A DNA stretch of 55,809 nucleotides from Perkinsus olseni (taxonomy: Eukaryota; Perkinsozoa; Perkinsida). A model generated the notes under the pieces. The model was not told the origin of the DNA and did not search any database. It worked only from the letters and a program-made list of their open reading frames with translations. The DNA is taken from assembly GCA_013115125.1 (NCBI GenBank), contig JABANN010000183.1, forward strand, positions 1 to 55,809, in the 5' to 3' direction. Positions 32,695 to 42,989 of the stretch are shown here, piece after piece. The position numbers and the translations under genes were made by a program. Within the stretch, counting starts at the first letter, position 1. Each line of letters opens with the position of its first letter.

Positions 32695-34113
32695 TTGAAT
32701 TTTGCTGTGACACCATCGTCATATAAGGGTCACGTCGTCCTCGACTCCGGCAGGTACTGGCCCTCTTCGCGGACGGCAACACTGAAGCGGCAAGTATCCT
32801 TCAAGGGCCCTGGCAACCTGCATGATAACTCGGACTGGCTTGATGCCCTGAGAGTGAGAGAAGGAAAGTCCATCCCTGCACTCACCGAGGTTCCTTCAGG
32901 ATCCGGCGTCCCCAGTAATCCTGTACTTCCACGGTGGAGCCTTCGTCCTCTGCACCCCCGGCAGCGTGGCCTACAGGCCCTTCATAACGAAGTGTGCTTA
33001 CGACTCTGACAGTTTTATCTGCGCGTTGAACTACTCTCGGCCGCCGGAGACAGGTCTCAAGGAGGTGGGAGTAGCAGATTGGTTGCTTGATGGGAGTACA
33101 TCAGCTGTTGTCAGATTATCGAGGAAGGGATAATATCGTATAGCTATCTTATCAATTCCTTGGAGATCCCACCGGAGCGCGTCGTGGTTATGGGAGACTC
33201 TGCTGGAGCGAGCCTGGCCCTGAGTGTCCTCCTGCAAATACGCGACAGAGGCCGAGACCCGCTACCTGGAGGTTTGGTGCTGCTCTCGCCCTGGGCTGAC
33301 CTGAGTGAGTCATGGGTCAAGTTAAGATACCTTCTTATGCTACTGGTGTTTAGGCCTGACGGAGGACCAGCTGTGGTGTGACAACGCCTACTACGACTAC
33401 CTACCGGTGGAGTTGATCGCCAAGTTTGCCAAGTTGTGTGCCGATGCCTCCGGGGTAGGGATGCTCGCCTCCTGTCACTCCATAAGGGGTCCGTCAAATC
33501 TACCGGGGCTTAGTAGTGGAATCTCCCTCTGCGACACTCCTGCATCGCTTCGCCGCGGATATTGATTGTATCCCCGCAGCCACTCGCTGTTTTCCTCCCT
33601 TAGTTGAGTATGGACGATCCATCAGCGTCACCTGGCCTGGCGCCCTCGTTGGACTTGAAAGTTCCTGTCTACTGCACCTACGGTGAAGTAGAGATCCTGC
33701 GGTCGTCAGCTGAGCGACTGTGCCGACGGTAAGAGGACGAGCGTGCTCAATTGCCTCTTACGTGTGGTTCGTGTCAGGCTGAAGCTGGAGAATAGTAAAC
33801 CGGTCGATGTTGAGATGATAGTGGATATGCCCCATGTAAGAGGGGCATCCGTCGAGTTGTACTCTCACCGATCGTCTTTTGGGCTTCGGATCGATCCACT
33901 TCTCGTCAGTGTTGTTGTTTTTCTTAGGATTGCTACATGTTTTGTGATTCGAAACAGAAGACCGTTCTCGAGGCCTGCGACATTCTCGTGGAGAAAATTC
34001 GAGCGATGAATGGATGCAGCATCGATGCCCCTCGGAAGGGCTCAACCGGTGCTCATCACCATCATCACCATCGCCATGACGAGCACCGAAGACGGCTGGC
34101 CCATTCCCTCTAA
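32695..34113 (+). CDS. HSL-family alpha/beta hydrolase (esterase/lipase-like), copy 1
   Basis: Exons encode the family signature in order: PVILYFHGGAFVLCTPGSVA (HGG oxyanion hole), ALNYSRPPETGLKE, PPERVVVMGDSAGASLALSV (GDSAG nucleophile elbow), GLVLLSPWADLS, LTEDQLWCDNAYYDYLP, VYCTYGEVEILRSSAERLC (catalytic acid region; Glu where Asp is usual) and VEMIVDMPHV (catalytic His region). After MPHV comes a helix and then a His run (HHHHHHRHDEH), not seen in copy 2. The enzyme would hydrolyse small acyl esters or lipids; the substrate is unknown. The true start is not found: the first exon opens after an acceptor at 32693-32694. Exon layout matches copy 2. Confidence 0.82.
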
Positions 34114-34332
34114 GTTGACTTCGGGACCGGCCTCAGCGGCCGTACTTGGTTATCACTTTTGTCTGTGCACTTTTATATCATATAGTTATCATACTCTACC
34201 ACCATTTCTGTAGTTTTCACTCGGCCGGGCTGTCGAAACTTCCAGCAGATGAGCATATCCTGATTCCCATGGTGTTGTACAGAAGTGGGGTATTTCGTCA
34301 TTCGTCCGACCAGTTGCTTTTGTTCTACTGTC

Positions 34333-34904
34333 ATGCTCACTGTGTCGTCCTTTACTCCATCGTCCAACTCCTCGTCATCAACAGCACCACCGGGCGCCTT
34401 CGACTCGATAATTGATGTTACCAAGTTCCTGCAGGAGGAGCTCACTGGCCACCAGACCGATGACCTGAGCGAAGAAGAGGAAGAGGAGGACGGCTTCTTC
34501 ACAAATTTGCAGCCATCACGTGGAAGTAGCGGTCGCTGCAGGTCGGACGACGCAGCGGAGCGAAGCAACTTGTGTATTTTTCGGCCGAATCAGGTCCCAA
34601 TCAGCTCTCCAATACCACGCTGTTGAACCCCATTCCTTCAGACAGAACCTGAGATCTGCGGGCCTTATACTGGATCTACTGGGTAGGTCAGCCGTTGCCA
34701 TTATCTCCTGAGGGGATGTAGAATGCATTTTCTGCGACTCAAGTTGCGGGACCCACCAGATCTGCCAAGGTTCCAGGTGCAACGATGGTAGGGCCGGTGG
34801 CCAAGCCCAAGCGGGCGGCATGGAACCGTAAACTAGCGACCTTTGTCCGTGTAGGGAGAGTCACGGCGAGAGACTTTCCGAGGAAGTACAAGCTGATACA
34901 GTAA
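34333..34904 (+). CDS. Unrecognised acidic-then-basic protein between the hydrolases
   Basis: Three exons give about 155 residues. The N-terminal part is Ser-rich with PPGAFDSIIDVTKFLQEELT and a Glu run (DDLSEEEEEEDGFF). After two introns joined in phase the protein turns basic: QNLRSAGLILDLLG, PVAKPKRAAWNRKLATFVRV and RDFPRKYKLIQ, then TAA at 34902. No family recognised. It lies between the two related hydrolases on the same strand, so the duplication was not a simple adjacent tandem copy, or this gene was inserted or was once also duplicated. Confidence 0.5.
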
Positions 34905-35160
34905 GGCCTCGCCGGCCCGTGGGCTCCGTGCTATCGTAACTTGATTGAAGCCTAACTCGTTTGGGTGCATGGCCGCTCCGGAATGTCCCAATAGTGATAA
35001 GTAGTTTAGTATCGCATCATGAGTGATGATTATCGACGAGGCGCGACGGCCAAATGGTCGAGGTCTTCGCCACTCAAGCTCCTGGAATTGAACTCATTCT
35101 CCCTTCATCCTGTCAATAGCTATGAAGAGGATGGCTGAGGTTCATCTCTTCTTCTCTTCA

Positions 35161-36556
35161 GAAAGACCTCCGATGTGTGCGCGCCAGGCGTCGGCAAGAA
35201 GGGAGTATGCTGCTGGCGTCCCGGTCGACCCGAGCGCATCCGTTTGCAATGGTGAGTCTGGGAACAATCGAGATTGCCGAGAAGCAATGGCTCAGGTATT
35301 GGCCCGCTTGTCTCACTCCGTCGTTGAAAACAGGGAAAGACTTCGAAGGCTTTGGCACCATCGAAGAAAGCGCCGCCTGGTACCAAGCTCTCCAGGTATC
35401 ACCGTTTCCTTTCGACTAGCATGAAGTCGCTGAGAGCCGCCAGTCTGTAGTGTCATCGTTAATGGCTGCTTTCAGGAGGACCAGACATCTCCGGTCATAC
35501 TCTACTTCCACGGTGGATCGTTCGTCATGTGCACTCCCCACTGCATGGCGTACAAGCCCTGGATCACGGAGTTAGCCCGGGCCACTGGCTGCTTCCTATG
35601 TGCGTTGGACTACGACAGACCACCGGAGACCGGCCTTGCCACCGTACGGGACTGCTCTTGCCGTCCTAGATCTCGAAGCGTTCTTCTGGTCTTGTCAGAT
35701 AACCGAGCAAGGAGTTCAGGCCTACACCTACCTAGTGGACGACATGCGCATCTCACCCAAGCGCGTCGTCATCAGCGGTGACTCTGCTGGTGGCAACATA
35801 GCCCTCAGTGTAGCCCTCGCTATCCGGGACAGGCACCTCCCGCTGGCAGGAGGGCTCGCCCTTCTTTCTCCATGGACAGACCTGAGTAGGGTGATCGTCC
35901 TTGATCTCTTTCTGACACCTCTAGCTCAACTTGCTCAGGTTTGACGGAAGAACAGTTACTGAGTGATAACGCCTTTTACGACTTCCTCCCCATTGAGCTC
36001 ATCTACAAGTTTGCGAATTTCTGCGCCGATGCTTCCGGGGTAATTTCTGCTGCTGAGCGACCGTTCCTTTGAGGAGATATCTCAGGAGCCAACGACAAGC
36101 CCTATCGTCTCACCAGCTTTGGCGGCCTCCCTCGATCTGGGTATCCCGATCTACTGCACCTTCGGGGAGGTGGAGGTGCTCAGGTTCTCAATCCAAGACC
36201 TTTGCAAGCGGTACGCATACCCTCCGATTCACTCGTGCACGCTTGCATTGTGACTGTTGTCGTGATCAGATTCCTTCGAGAGAACAGCAATCCCGTCACG
36301 GTACACATGATCATGGATATGCCGCATGTACGGCATAGCAGTGATGACCACGCCCGTTCATCGATGTTTGCTTCAGGACTGCTGCACACTGCTGGAGACC
36401 GGCCAGGGGACGATCAAGGAAGCCATAGCGGTCCTAGCTGGCAGGATACGCGATATGGCGTCGGAGTCCGTGACAAATGAGAAGCCAAGGAATCCACAGG
36501 CTAGAAGGTCGATTGGCCTGTCCGTCCACAACAGAGGCAGTTTCGTCACTGTTTAG
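35161..36556 (+). CDS. HSL-family alpha/beta hydrolase (esterase/lipase-like), copy 2
   Basis: Paralogue of copy 1 with the same exon plan: GFGTIEESAAWYQALQ, PVILYFHGGSFVMCTPHCMA, LDYDRPPETGLAT, SPKRVVISGDSAGGNIALSV, GLALLSPWTDLS, LTEEQLLSDNAFYDFLP, IYCTFGEVEVLRFSIQDLC and VHMIMDMPHV. HGG, GDSAG, the acidic residue and His positions are all present. The C-terminal helix reads GTIKEAIAVLAGRIRDM, and the tail ends at a TAG at 36554. The first supported exon begins after an acceptor near 35160; the start codon was not resolved (an ATG at 35122 is in another frame). Introns are short and standard. Confidence 0.82.
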
Positions 36557-36968
36557 TTATTTGTATGCCCTCCGGCTCTGTTGACTCTGACAGGCCCGTC
36601 GTTTGTGTGTTGTGTATAACATACTGCCATTCCTTCCTTCTACTACTGCTGTTTCTGTGTCCACGACGGTACCTAATACTACTTGCATTTTATTGGAGAA
36701 TCTCACAGAGTTCCTGTGGATGGTGTTGTGATTGGTGCGGTATGGATTCGGACACCCGTCTGTCGACCGGGGCTTTCGGGTTCCTGTACAGCTGGGTAGA
36801 TGGCCTCACACATGCCACCTTGGACCTCAGGATGCCTGATCGGTTGCATTAACGACGAGATGGGCCATTCTGAGTGGCCCGTGCTCGGACTCGTCTCCTG
36901 ACTCGGGCCGGCGGGCCTTGTGAATCCCTAGGATCGAGCTCGGATTCTGTCAGAGTTTATACAACGGG
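36557..36968. other. Spacer
   Basis: About 400 bases with one hydrophobic open frame (36565-36852) that has no splice partners. No gene called. Confidence 0.4.
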
Positions 36969-37719
36969 ATGACGTTACATGATGGCGTGGAACCATCGGC
37001 TGCTCGTCTAACATCGGCGCCTCCTCCCGGTGTTGTTGACCCGGCCAAGTACGTCTGTGAAGAAGACCGCAAGTACGACCCAACCAAGCAGTGTTATTTT
37101 CATCTAACTTCTCAGATTCCTCGATACACTGGGGCGTCAGCTGTTGATTGCAACGCTTTTTTCCACCACCGGTGGCATGGCTCTTGGCTCGAAGCTGTGC
37201 AGACGAGCGGCCCTGCGGGGAGCCTCGAAGGCTGCGGTCTACGCTGGCGGTAGGCATGGGTCGTTTTGACGCGGTTGAGAAGTCCCTTTCAGCCGGCTTT
37301 GGTACGCCCATGTTCTGCTTGGGAGCTCTCTACAAGTACCATCGATATCGTCACAAGGATGTTTTCGATCGGGTTGAAGAGTCCTTGCACCGACTCAGCA
37401 ATGACATGCACGAAGAAAGGCAGCGCAGTGAGGCTAGCCCTGAAATGATGAACTTGTAAGTGGATGGTCGCCAACAGCAATACTCGAGTTCGCCGATGTA
37501 GAATGACGTTACTGTTTTTTCTGTCTTTCTTGTAGTGAGCGCATCAGTGAAGTATCGAAGGTCATCCCACCTCCTCCGAGTTATTTCACGAGTAGCATCG
37601 GAGGTCTCAAGGATACAGCAGCAGTGGCAGCGGCTATGAACTACTCGGCGGATGCCAGTGGTTATAATTTCAGCCCTGCTGCTCCTGCAGCGACCACGGT
37701 GACTAGCACTGTGGTCTAG
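36969..37719 (+). CDS. Unrecognised protein with helical core and Ala/Thr-rich tail
   Basis: Starts MTLHDGVEPSAARLTSAPPP, continues VVDPAKYVCEEDRKYDPTKQ. An intron then joins it to LRSTLAVGMGRFDAVEKSLS, MFCLGALYKYHRYRHKDVFD and RVEESLHRLSNDMHEERQRS. The last exon, after a 70-80 base intron, reads FERISEVSKVIPPPPSYFTS and ends TTVTSTVV and TAG at 37717. A helical core followed by a Pro/Ala tail is typical of small cytosolic adaptors, but I recognise no family. The 5' joins near 37130-37190 are the weak point. Confidence 0.5.
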
Positions 37720-37800
37720 TACGTAGTGTTTCTGATGAAGCACAGAAGGATTGTGTTGGCTCAATCACCGTACCGAGTAAGTGATACTAGCCACTTATAT

Positions 37801-38231
37801 ACTGGTCGCATCACCACTCGGTGGTATGGTGACACTGGTTACTCATATACTGGTCGTATCACCACTCGGTGGTATGGTGACACTAGCCACTTANNNNNNN
37901 NNNNNNNNNNNNNNNNNNNNNNNNNNNNNNNNNNNNNNNNNNNNNNNNNNNNNNNNNNNNNNNNNNNNNNNNNNNNNNNNNNNNNNNNNNNNCTGGTCGT
38001 ATCACCAATCCGTGGTATGGTGACACTGGTTACTCATATACTGGTCGTATCACCACTCGGTGGTATTGTGACACTAGCCACTTATATACTGGTCGTATCA
38101 CCACTCGGTGGTATGGTGACACTGGTTACTTGTAGATTAGTCGTATCACCACTCGGTGGTATGGTGACTCTGGTTACTTATATACTGGTCGTATCACCAC
38201 TCGGTGGTATGGTGACACTGGTTACTCGGTC
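37801..38231. repeat. 48-bp minisatellite interrupted by an assembly gap
   Basis: Seven or more copies of a 48-base unit (ACTGGTCGTATCACCACTCG, then GTGGTATGGTGACAC and GTTACTCATAT). Unit starts are visible at 37801, 37849, 38040, 38088, 38136 and 38184. Each unit contains the hairpin ACCAC-TCG-GTGGT and an outer pair TCACCA/TGGTGA. Because 48 is divisible by three, more than one frame stays open across the array, but the predicted 16-residue repeats show no independent sign of coding. Copies differ by a few bases. Confidence 0.9.
37894..37992. other. Assembly gap of 99 N
   Basis: Undetermined bases inside the minisatellite. The repeat copy number, and so the true length here, is unknown. 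Confidence 0.99.
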
Positions 38232-38606
38232 CCGCAGTAGTATACGATTGTCCCCCCAACCGCTTAAGACACATCGCAATTCTGGAGCATAGGTTAGTAG
38301 GTTGACCATCATTACTGAGAGTCCATTACGACCGAACAAAGTCTGTGCTGCGCGGTACTGCGAGTGTACTCTAGCCGGTTAGTGCCACTAACAGACATTG
38401 CATCTCACGTCTACCTTGATGGTGGAATTACTGACAAAGTAAGAAGATTGACACTGGCTCAATAATCTTAGTCCACCTTGGAAAGACAATCTTGCCTGTC
38501 TGAAGACGCTGGAATTCGGCAAGTAATAATTCTCTTGAGGGCTATTCCTTCCGTCATCGAAAGGGCTGCACAGCCCTTCCACAGAGAAGCAATGTTCGGC
38601 CCGGTC
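38232..38606. other. Spacer between minisatellite and minus-strand gene
   Basis: About 375 bases holding the 3' flank of the 350-residue minus-strand gene. No other feature seen. Confidence 0.4.
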
Positions 38607-39659
38607 CTAGCAGCTGTGGACTGCCACGACGTAGACGTGGCACCGGACAAGTAGATAAACTCTGCTCTCAAGCAGCACCACAGAACACCAAGCGCCGCTG
38701 CACGAGCGAGGTATTACAACCGTGGATGTCACGGTTCCTCGGTGATCGGCCAACACAGCAGCTGTAATATGACTACCACCACGCCACACAGAGTAGAGGA
38801 AGGTTCTCGGTGCCATCGAGAGAATCCGTCCATTCGGATATCCATGAGATATTGCAGTTGTGCCTAGACGGCGACGCTGAGAACAATGTGATCCGAGTAA
38901 CTGCGCAATGACCAGAGACTGGCCTTCGAGGTAAGCTACTTCCACTCCATATTGGGCTTGCTGTTGGGATGAATCCACCTCCGGGGAACAGCACAGAACT
39001 GATGAGATTGGTAGATATTGCCTGCAACGAGCCCAGTTTTCTCGTAGAGTAGCATCGTGTTGAAGTGGCAACTCTATCTCGAAAAGCATACAAGTCGGCG
39101 CTCTCCACGCGACGTACAAGCTGCCCTGACTGTCTGTGGACATTGTTGAACTCGCCGAGTTCGCCAGATGACTGTAGTTAGGAGGCACTCCCATAATAAT
39201 ATAGCTGCCTATCACTATCCTCCTTGTTAGATCGATAACGACCAGTTGCGGACTACCTTCATACAGGACGAACAGTCTGTCGTGGCGCTCGTCATAGTGG
39301 CAGGTTACTCTCCACGGGAACCCGTCCGCCTTGGCGATCGTCTGATTCAGATTGATCGCACCAGACTGGCCATGAACTAGGGTTCCCAGTGAGATAGAGT
39401 TCCTTCTCAAGCCTGGGTTTTTAACCCATACTTCAGAGCGTAGACCAACCAGTGAACTTCCACGACGGAAGATGCCATCCAATGGCGGGACTCTCAGAGG
39501 CTCGAGTAGCTGTAGAGAAAGATCTCTACGCCCTACGAACTGCTTCAGGGTGATGCGCAGCTCCTCCATGCCTAGACCGCTCCTGTCCCAGAGGGAATCC
39601 ACGAGCATAAGATGCAACGCGAGCTTGTGATGAGCGATGAATATCAGAGGAGTGCTCAT
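38607..39659 (-). CDS. Intronless 350-residue protein, possibly beta-propeller-like
   Basis: One uninterrupted frame of 350 codons from an ATG at 39659, unusual in this intron-rich window. Segments such as YDERHDRLFVLYEGSPQLVV, IDLTRRIVIGSYIIMG and STDSQGSLYVAWRAPTCM show the alternating strand pattern and D-x-x-G-x-L-Y/V of NHL/YVTN-type beta-propellers. No family is certain. Other parts (HYDERHDR, EVAYLEGQSLVIAQLLG) also look strand-rich. No signal peptide or membrane helix is evident, though the N terminus (MSTPLIFIAHHKLALHLMLV) is fairly hydrophobic. The gene neighbours another intronless minus-strand gene. Confidence 0.65.
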   Translation of the reverse strand: MSTPLIFIAHHKLALHLMLVDSLWDRSGLGMEELRITLKQFVGRRDLSLQLLEPLRVPPLDGIFRRGSSLVGLRSEVWVKNPGLRRNSISLGTLVHGQSGAINLNQTIAKADGFPWRVTCHYDERHDRLFVLYEGSPQLVVIDLTRRIVIGSYIIMGVPPNYSHLANSASSTMSTDSQGSLYVAWRAPTCMLFEIELPLQHDATLRENWARCRQYLPISSVLCCSPEVDSSQQQAQYGVEVAYLEGQSLVIAQLLGSHCSQRRRLGTTAISHGYPNGRILSMAPRTFLYSVWRGGSHITAAVLADHRGTVTSTVVIPRSCSGAWCSVVLLESRVYLLVRCHVYVVAVHSC

Positions 39660-40361
39660 TGTTGAATGCGGAGAAACGGGAGCGAATTTGAGTAGCTTGC
39701 GGTGCTATCAGCGCACGCGCACACATGCGGTCAACACTGTGGTCAAAAAGCGTCGGCGGCCACGATAACAAGGATGAGAGATGTGCATCGACCGTGAGTT
39801 TCACCATTCATGCAGTGCAAAGGTTTAAGCGATACAAGAATAAAAGAAGCGGTCTGCGGTGCGGTTGATGACCATCGAAGCTGCTCGCATGCCTTTTTAG
39901 GAGGAGCAATTAGAAATTAGCTTACCGAAGTTCGGTAACGAAACCTTACCGGGCCGGTCATATGCCCGTTTGGTCGAATAGCAGAGATAGACGAGAGGTG
40001 AGTTCCTCATAGGAAAGACAGGTCAGACTCTGCAGGGCTGCTGCCGAAATCACCGGCCGAGATCCCTGCTGTCCGTTGAGGTTTATTCCTGGAGCAGTAA
40101 GCACCGTCAGTCTAATGGCGTGTGTTGGCGACTTGCCCGCGTGTCGGAAACTGGAACAACAGCAGCTTTCGTGTGCGTCCGCTTATATAGCCATGAGGTG
40201 ACTCCTGATGAGCCGAGTCTCACTCAGGGCGGTGTTCGGTGCCGCTTTTCCACACTGTAGCGAGCCAACACAACACGAGGGGGTTAACAGCGGCATGACA
40301 GTCTCTTGATAAATGCTAGCGAACAAGTAAACATGAACTAGTGGTGGAAAGCTCGGCCGGC
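39660..40361. other. Intergenic region between two minus-strand genes
   Basis: About 700 bases. It should contain the promoter of the 38607-39659 gene and the 3' end of the next one. It holds a perfect 8-bp palindrome at 39922-39938. No coding signal. Confidence 0.5.
39922..39938. promoter_or_regulatory. Perfect palindrome upstream of the 350-residue gene
   Basis: TTACCGAA-G-TTCGGTAA, 8-bp arms with a one-base centre, about 265 bases upstream of the minus-strand start at 39659. The symmetry suits a dimeric DNA-binding protein; the role is unproven. Confidence 0.3.
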
Positions 40362-41468
40362 CTACTGTGGCTGCTTAGTCAAAATGAAAGAATGATTGAG
40401 ACCGGCATCCTCATCCGACAGAGTTAGCTCTAGTTTGTTCACATCCTTCGGACAGATGACGATGGAATCCGGTGAGACAGAAAAGGCCACCCTTCCGAAC
40501 CTCTTCTTCAGTATAGGGAGGGGCTCCTCGAGGCTGAGCGGCCAAGACTGGAGACATCCTCTGCCGTCTTTCACCCATTCAAGTGCGGGTACGAGGATAT
40601 CCTTCTCGCCAAAGATCTGGAAGGCGCCGTGTCTTTGCTTTCTGTCTGCGTCGGTTACTATAATAACTTGGGCGGTGAAATCCGCCTCCTCCACCACGTA
40701 GCTGCCATCCGTTATGGCACCCGATGAGGGGACAGCTGCCGCATATTCAGAGTCCACGATGATCATCTTTTGCTGCTTGGGCTCAGTCGTTGTGGGGTTG
40801 TTCGTCTTCCTTTTGCGACGCTGTTTAGTTTCTTCCGACGCTTCCACAGAACTCGGAGCCTCAAATCCCTCCGGTGTAGAGGTGTCCTTGGCAAGAGTGA
40901 AGTGATGAGTGCAAGCCGTCAAACTCAGCTTGTACCCTCCTCGTGTAGGTTTATAACAAACCGTAATTTCGTCTTCAAGGCCGTCCTTGCACATGACCAA
41001 ATCAGACAAGGGATTAGATGATCTCCTCAACCCAAACAAAGCAGCAAACCTAATCTGGAACTCGTCGAGGCCAGACTCAATCTGACTCTTAACGAACCGA
41101 AAGCATTCTTGTTGGAGAAATAGCTTTGGGCCTATCCGGAAGAGCTCCCGAGCCTGTTCGTATCTTCCCAGGGGGTGGCCCGTGTCCATGGACACCGGAG
41201 AACCACAACAACTCGCATTGAGCTGGGCAGTCTGTCCTTCGGAGGACCCTTCCACGATCATATCAAAGCGGGTGAGATCGGGCAGCGTGTCGCATATACG
41301 GTCGTTGCTGCCAGTAATAGCTCGGTAAGTGCCAGAAGGTAGGTCAGCCTCAGAGAGAGGGAGGAACTGTGACTTTCTCTGTTTGCGGTCAGGCCCAGTC
41401 GCAGTGCACTCAGGGTGGGACAGTAGGGTGATGATCAGCAGAATAGGTGTGATGTAAGTAGCTTGCAT
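40362..41468 (-). CDS. Intronless secreted two-module protein, lineage-specific
   Basis: The frame is open from 41945, but the ATG at 41468 gives MQATYITPILLIITLLSHPE, a good signal peptide, so I choose it (about 368 residues). A longer start would add a second hydrophobic stretch (FSFTCLQLLLVIIILVIAVS) and make a membrane-anchored form. The first module contains LPSGTYRAI, SCCGSPVSM, FRFVKSQIESGLDEFQIRFA and DLVMCKDGLEDEITVCY. A linker rich in Lys/Arg/Thr follows (EETKQRRKRKTNNPTTTEPK). The second module contains ITDGSYVVEEADFTAQVIIV, GCLQSWPLSLEE and VICPKDVNKLELTL. Several Cys suggest disulfides. No known family. By eye its architecture and second module resemble the plus-strand secreted protein at 16295-17608. 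Confidence 0.7.
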   Translation of the reverse strand: MQATYITPILLIITLLSHPECTATGPDRKQRKSQFLPLSEADLPSGTYRAITGSNDRICDTLPDLTRFDMIVEGSSEGQTAQLNASCCGSPVSMDTGHPLGRYEQARELFRIGPKLFLQQECFRFVKSQIESGLDEFQIRFAALFGLRRSSNPLSDLVMCKDGLEDEITVCYKPTRGGYKLSLTACTHHFTLAKDTSTPEGFEAPSSVEASEETKQRRKRKTNNPTTTEPKQQKMIIVDSEYAAAVPSSGAITDGSYVVEEADFTAQVIIVTDADRKQRHGAFQIFGEKDILVPALEWVKDGRGCLQSWPLSLEEPLPILKKRFGRVAFSVSPDSIVICPKDVNKLELTLSDEDAGLNHSFILTKQPQ

Positions 41469-42238
41469 GCGGGAGGTTGACACTGCAATGACGAGGATGA
41501 TGATCACCAGGAGAAGTTGGAGGCAAGTGAACGAGAACACCAAAAATTTCTTACGGGCCGCAGCAGATTTGTGGTGTTCGGCCTCCTTTAAAGACTTTAA
41601 ATTAGAGTCTAGGAGCCGAGTCAGGACAAGCGCAGGGATAGTGAACCTACGCTTTTCAAATTTCCACCGATTTTTGTCGCGTCTCCATCGAGAACAATCT
41701 TGCATTCTTGACGTCACGTATGCTGCGCCCGACCTAAAACGACAACTGCCAACAGTCCACCGTCTGTGGCGGGTGCGACGCACACCCGAGGACTGATACA
41801 CTCCGGCCAAGTAAACACAAACACTGTGATGCATGGATACATCATCTTCCTTCATTGCGTACTCGTCATGTGTTTCCTCAACGCTCGCACCAGCTTGCAG
41901 GCCGAGACCGGTGAATCCGGAGTTCCGGAATCTGCCGAGCACCATCCAATGCTACTCGCCGTGGATTCGGAATTACCAACTGGCATGTTACGTCTATCTC
42001 CCTTCATATAAGGGGCTAGCACCGCACGAATGCCGTCAGCCAGGATTGTGTTGGTTGCTCTGGAAGCCTCTAGGGCCGCTCTCTGGGCATCCAGCAGGCC
42101 TCGGATCCACACCAAGTCCGATACTTTCACGACCACCTCACCGTCTGCAGTCGTTGGGCTCTGAGCGAGAATGACGGATTATCACAATCTGGATTGCCTG
42201 AGCCGCGACAGAATCGTGTCGAGCGCAGATCCCTCTAT
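41469..42238. other. Intergenic region
   Basis: About 770 bases upstream of the secreted-protein gene; part of it (to 41945) is open in that gene's frame and could be a longer N terminus or 5' exon. Otherwise nothing supported. Confidence 0.4.
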
Positions 42239-42989
42239 CTAGGAGCTCTTCGTGGCGACCTCAGAATGAGAGCGTGGTTCTAGTCCAGGCCGTCCTTCGA
42301 GGGCCTCCTCTCCCTTAACTTGATACGCGTAGGCGTCCTCCCTCGTTCGCGACGGCACCGATCGACGACGATCCTCCACGGCGGAGTTCGCGGGGATTCC
42401 ATCATTCTCGCTCTGCGTGTGGTTCCTGCGGATACTGCTTCCTTTGGCGTCCTCTTCCTTTTCATCGAAAGCCATCCAGTTTTCAACCTTGACCAAAGTG
42501 GATCGGCTGGGGTGCGAAGCGAACCCAAACCTCATCTTTCGCGCGTCTCCGAGTCGAACGTGACTCTCGCCCCGACTTCTTCAGAGTGCCGTCCTCGCTG
42601 GAAGATGACGAGTACCTGTCGGGATTCTCTCGTACAGCACTTCGGCCACGTTCCCTCACTCCCATCGTCCTCCGCGACTACTGTCGGTGATGACGCGCTG
42701 TATTCTGTGACGAGCCGCCAGTAGCCGAGAAGTAGTCGGCCCTGGTGGGGATGAGGGCGCGTCCATCACCGGAGGATTCAACCCGATAGTAGCAATTAAA
42801 ATTCACAACACTACGCACAGCCAGCGATACAACGGTTAGAAACGCCTCGTGTGCTTCACTTCGCTTCTGACCAGTCGGGCAGGTAACCGACTGATAAAGA
42901 AAGAAAACACCATAGGGAACATATTTGAGTCCCTGTGGTGTTTTTAGATGCGCATAAAACAAGAGAGATTTTCTAGAACCAACTGCCAT
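42239..42989 (-). CDS. Unrecognised charged protein
   Basis: The minus-strand exons include MAVGSRKSLLFYAHLKTPQG, KYVPYGVFFLYQSV, then PDRYSSSSSEDGTLKKSGRE, and after a 45-base intron VENWMAFDEKEEDAKG and VEDRRRSVPSRTREDAYAY, ending at a stop at 42239. The second half is highly charged and Ser/Arg-rich. The first join (near 42670-42690) is not resolved, so these could be two transcripts. No family recognised. Confidence 0.4.

Noticed and set aside
34173-34568. 132-codon minus-strand frame with a serine run
   Set aside because: It is the reverse of the plus-strand glutamate run and has no other support.
37726-38292. Frames of 80 and 188 codons through the minisatellite
   Set aside because: They include the N gap and exist only because the unit length is a multiple of three.
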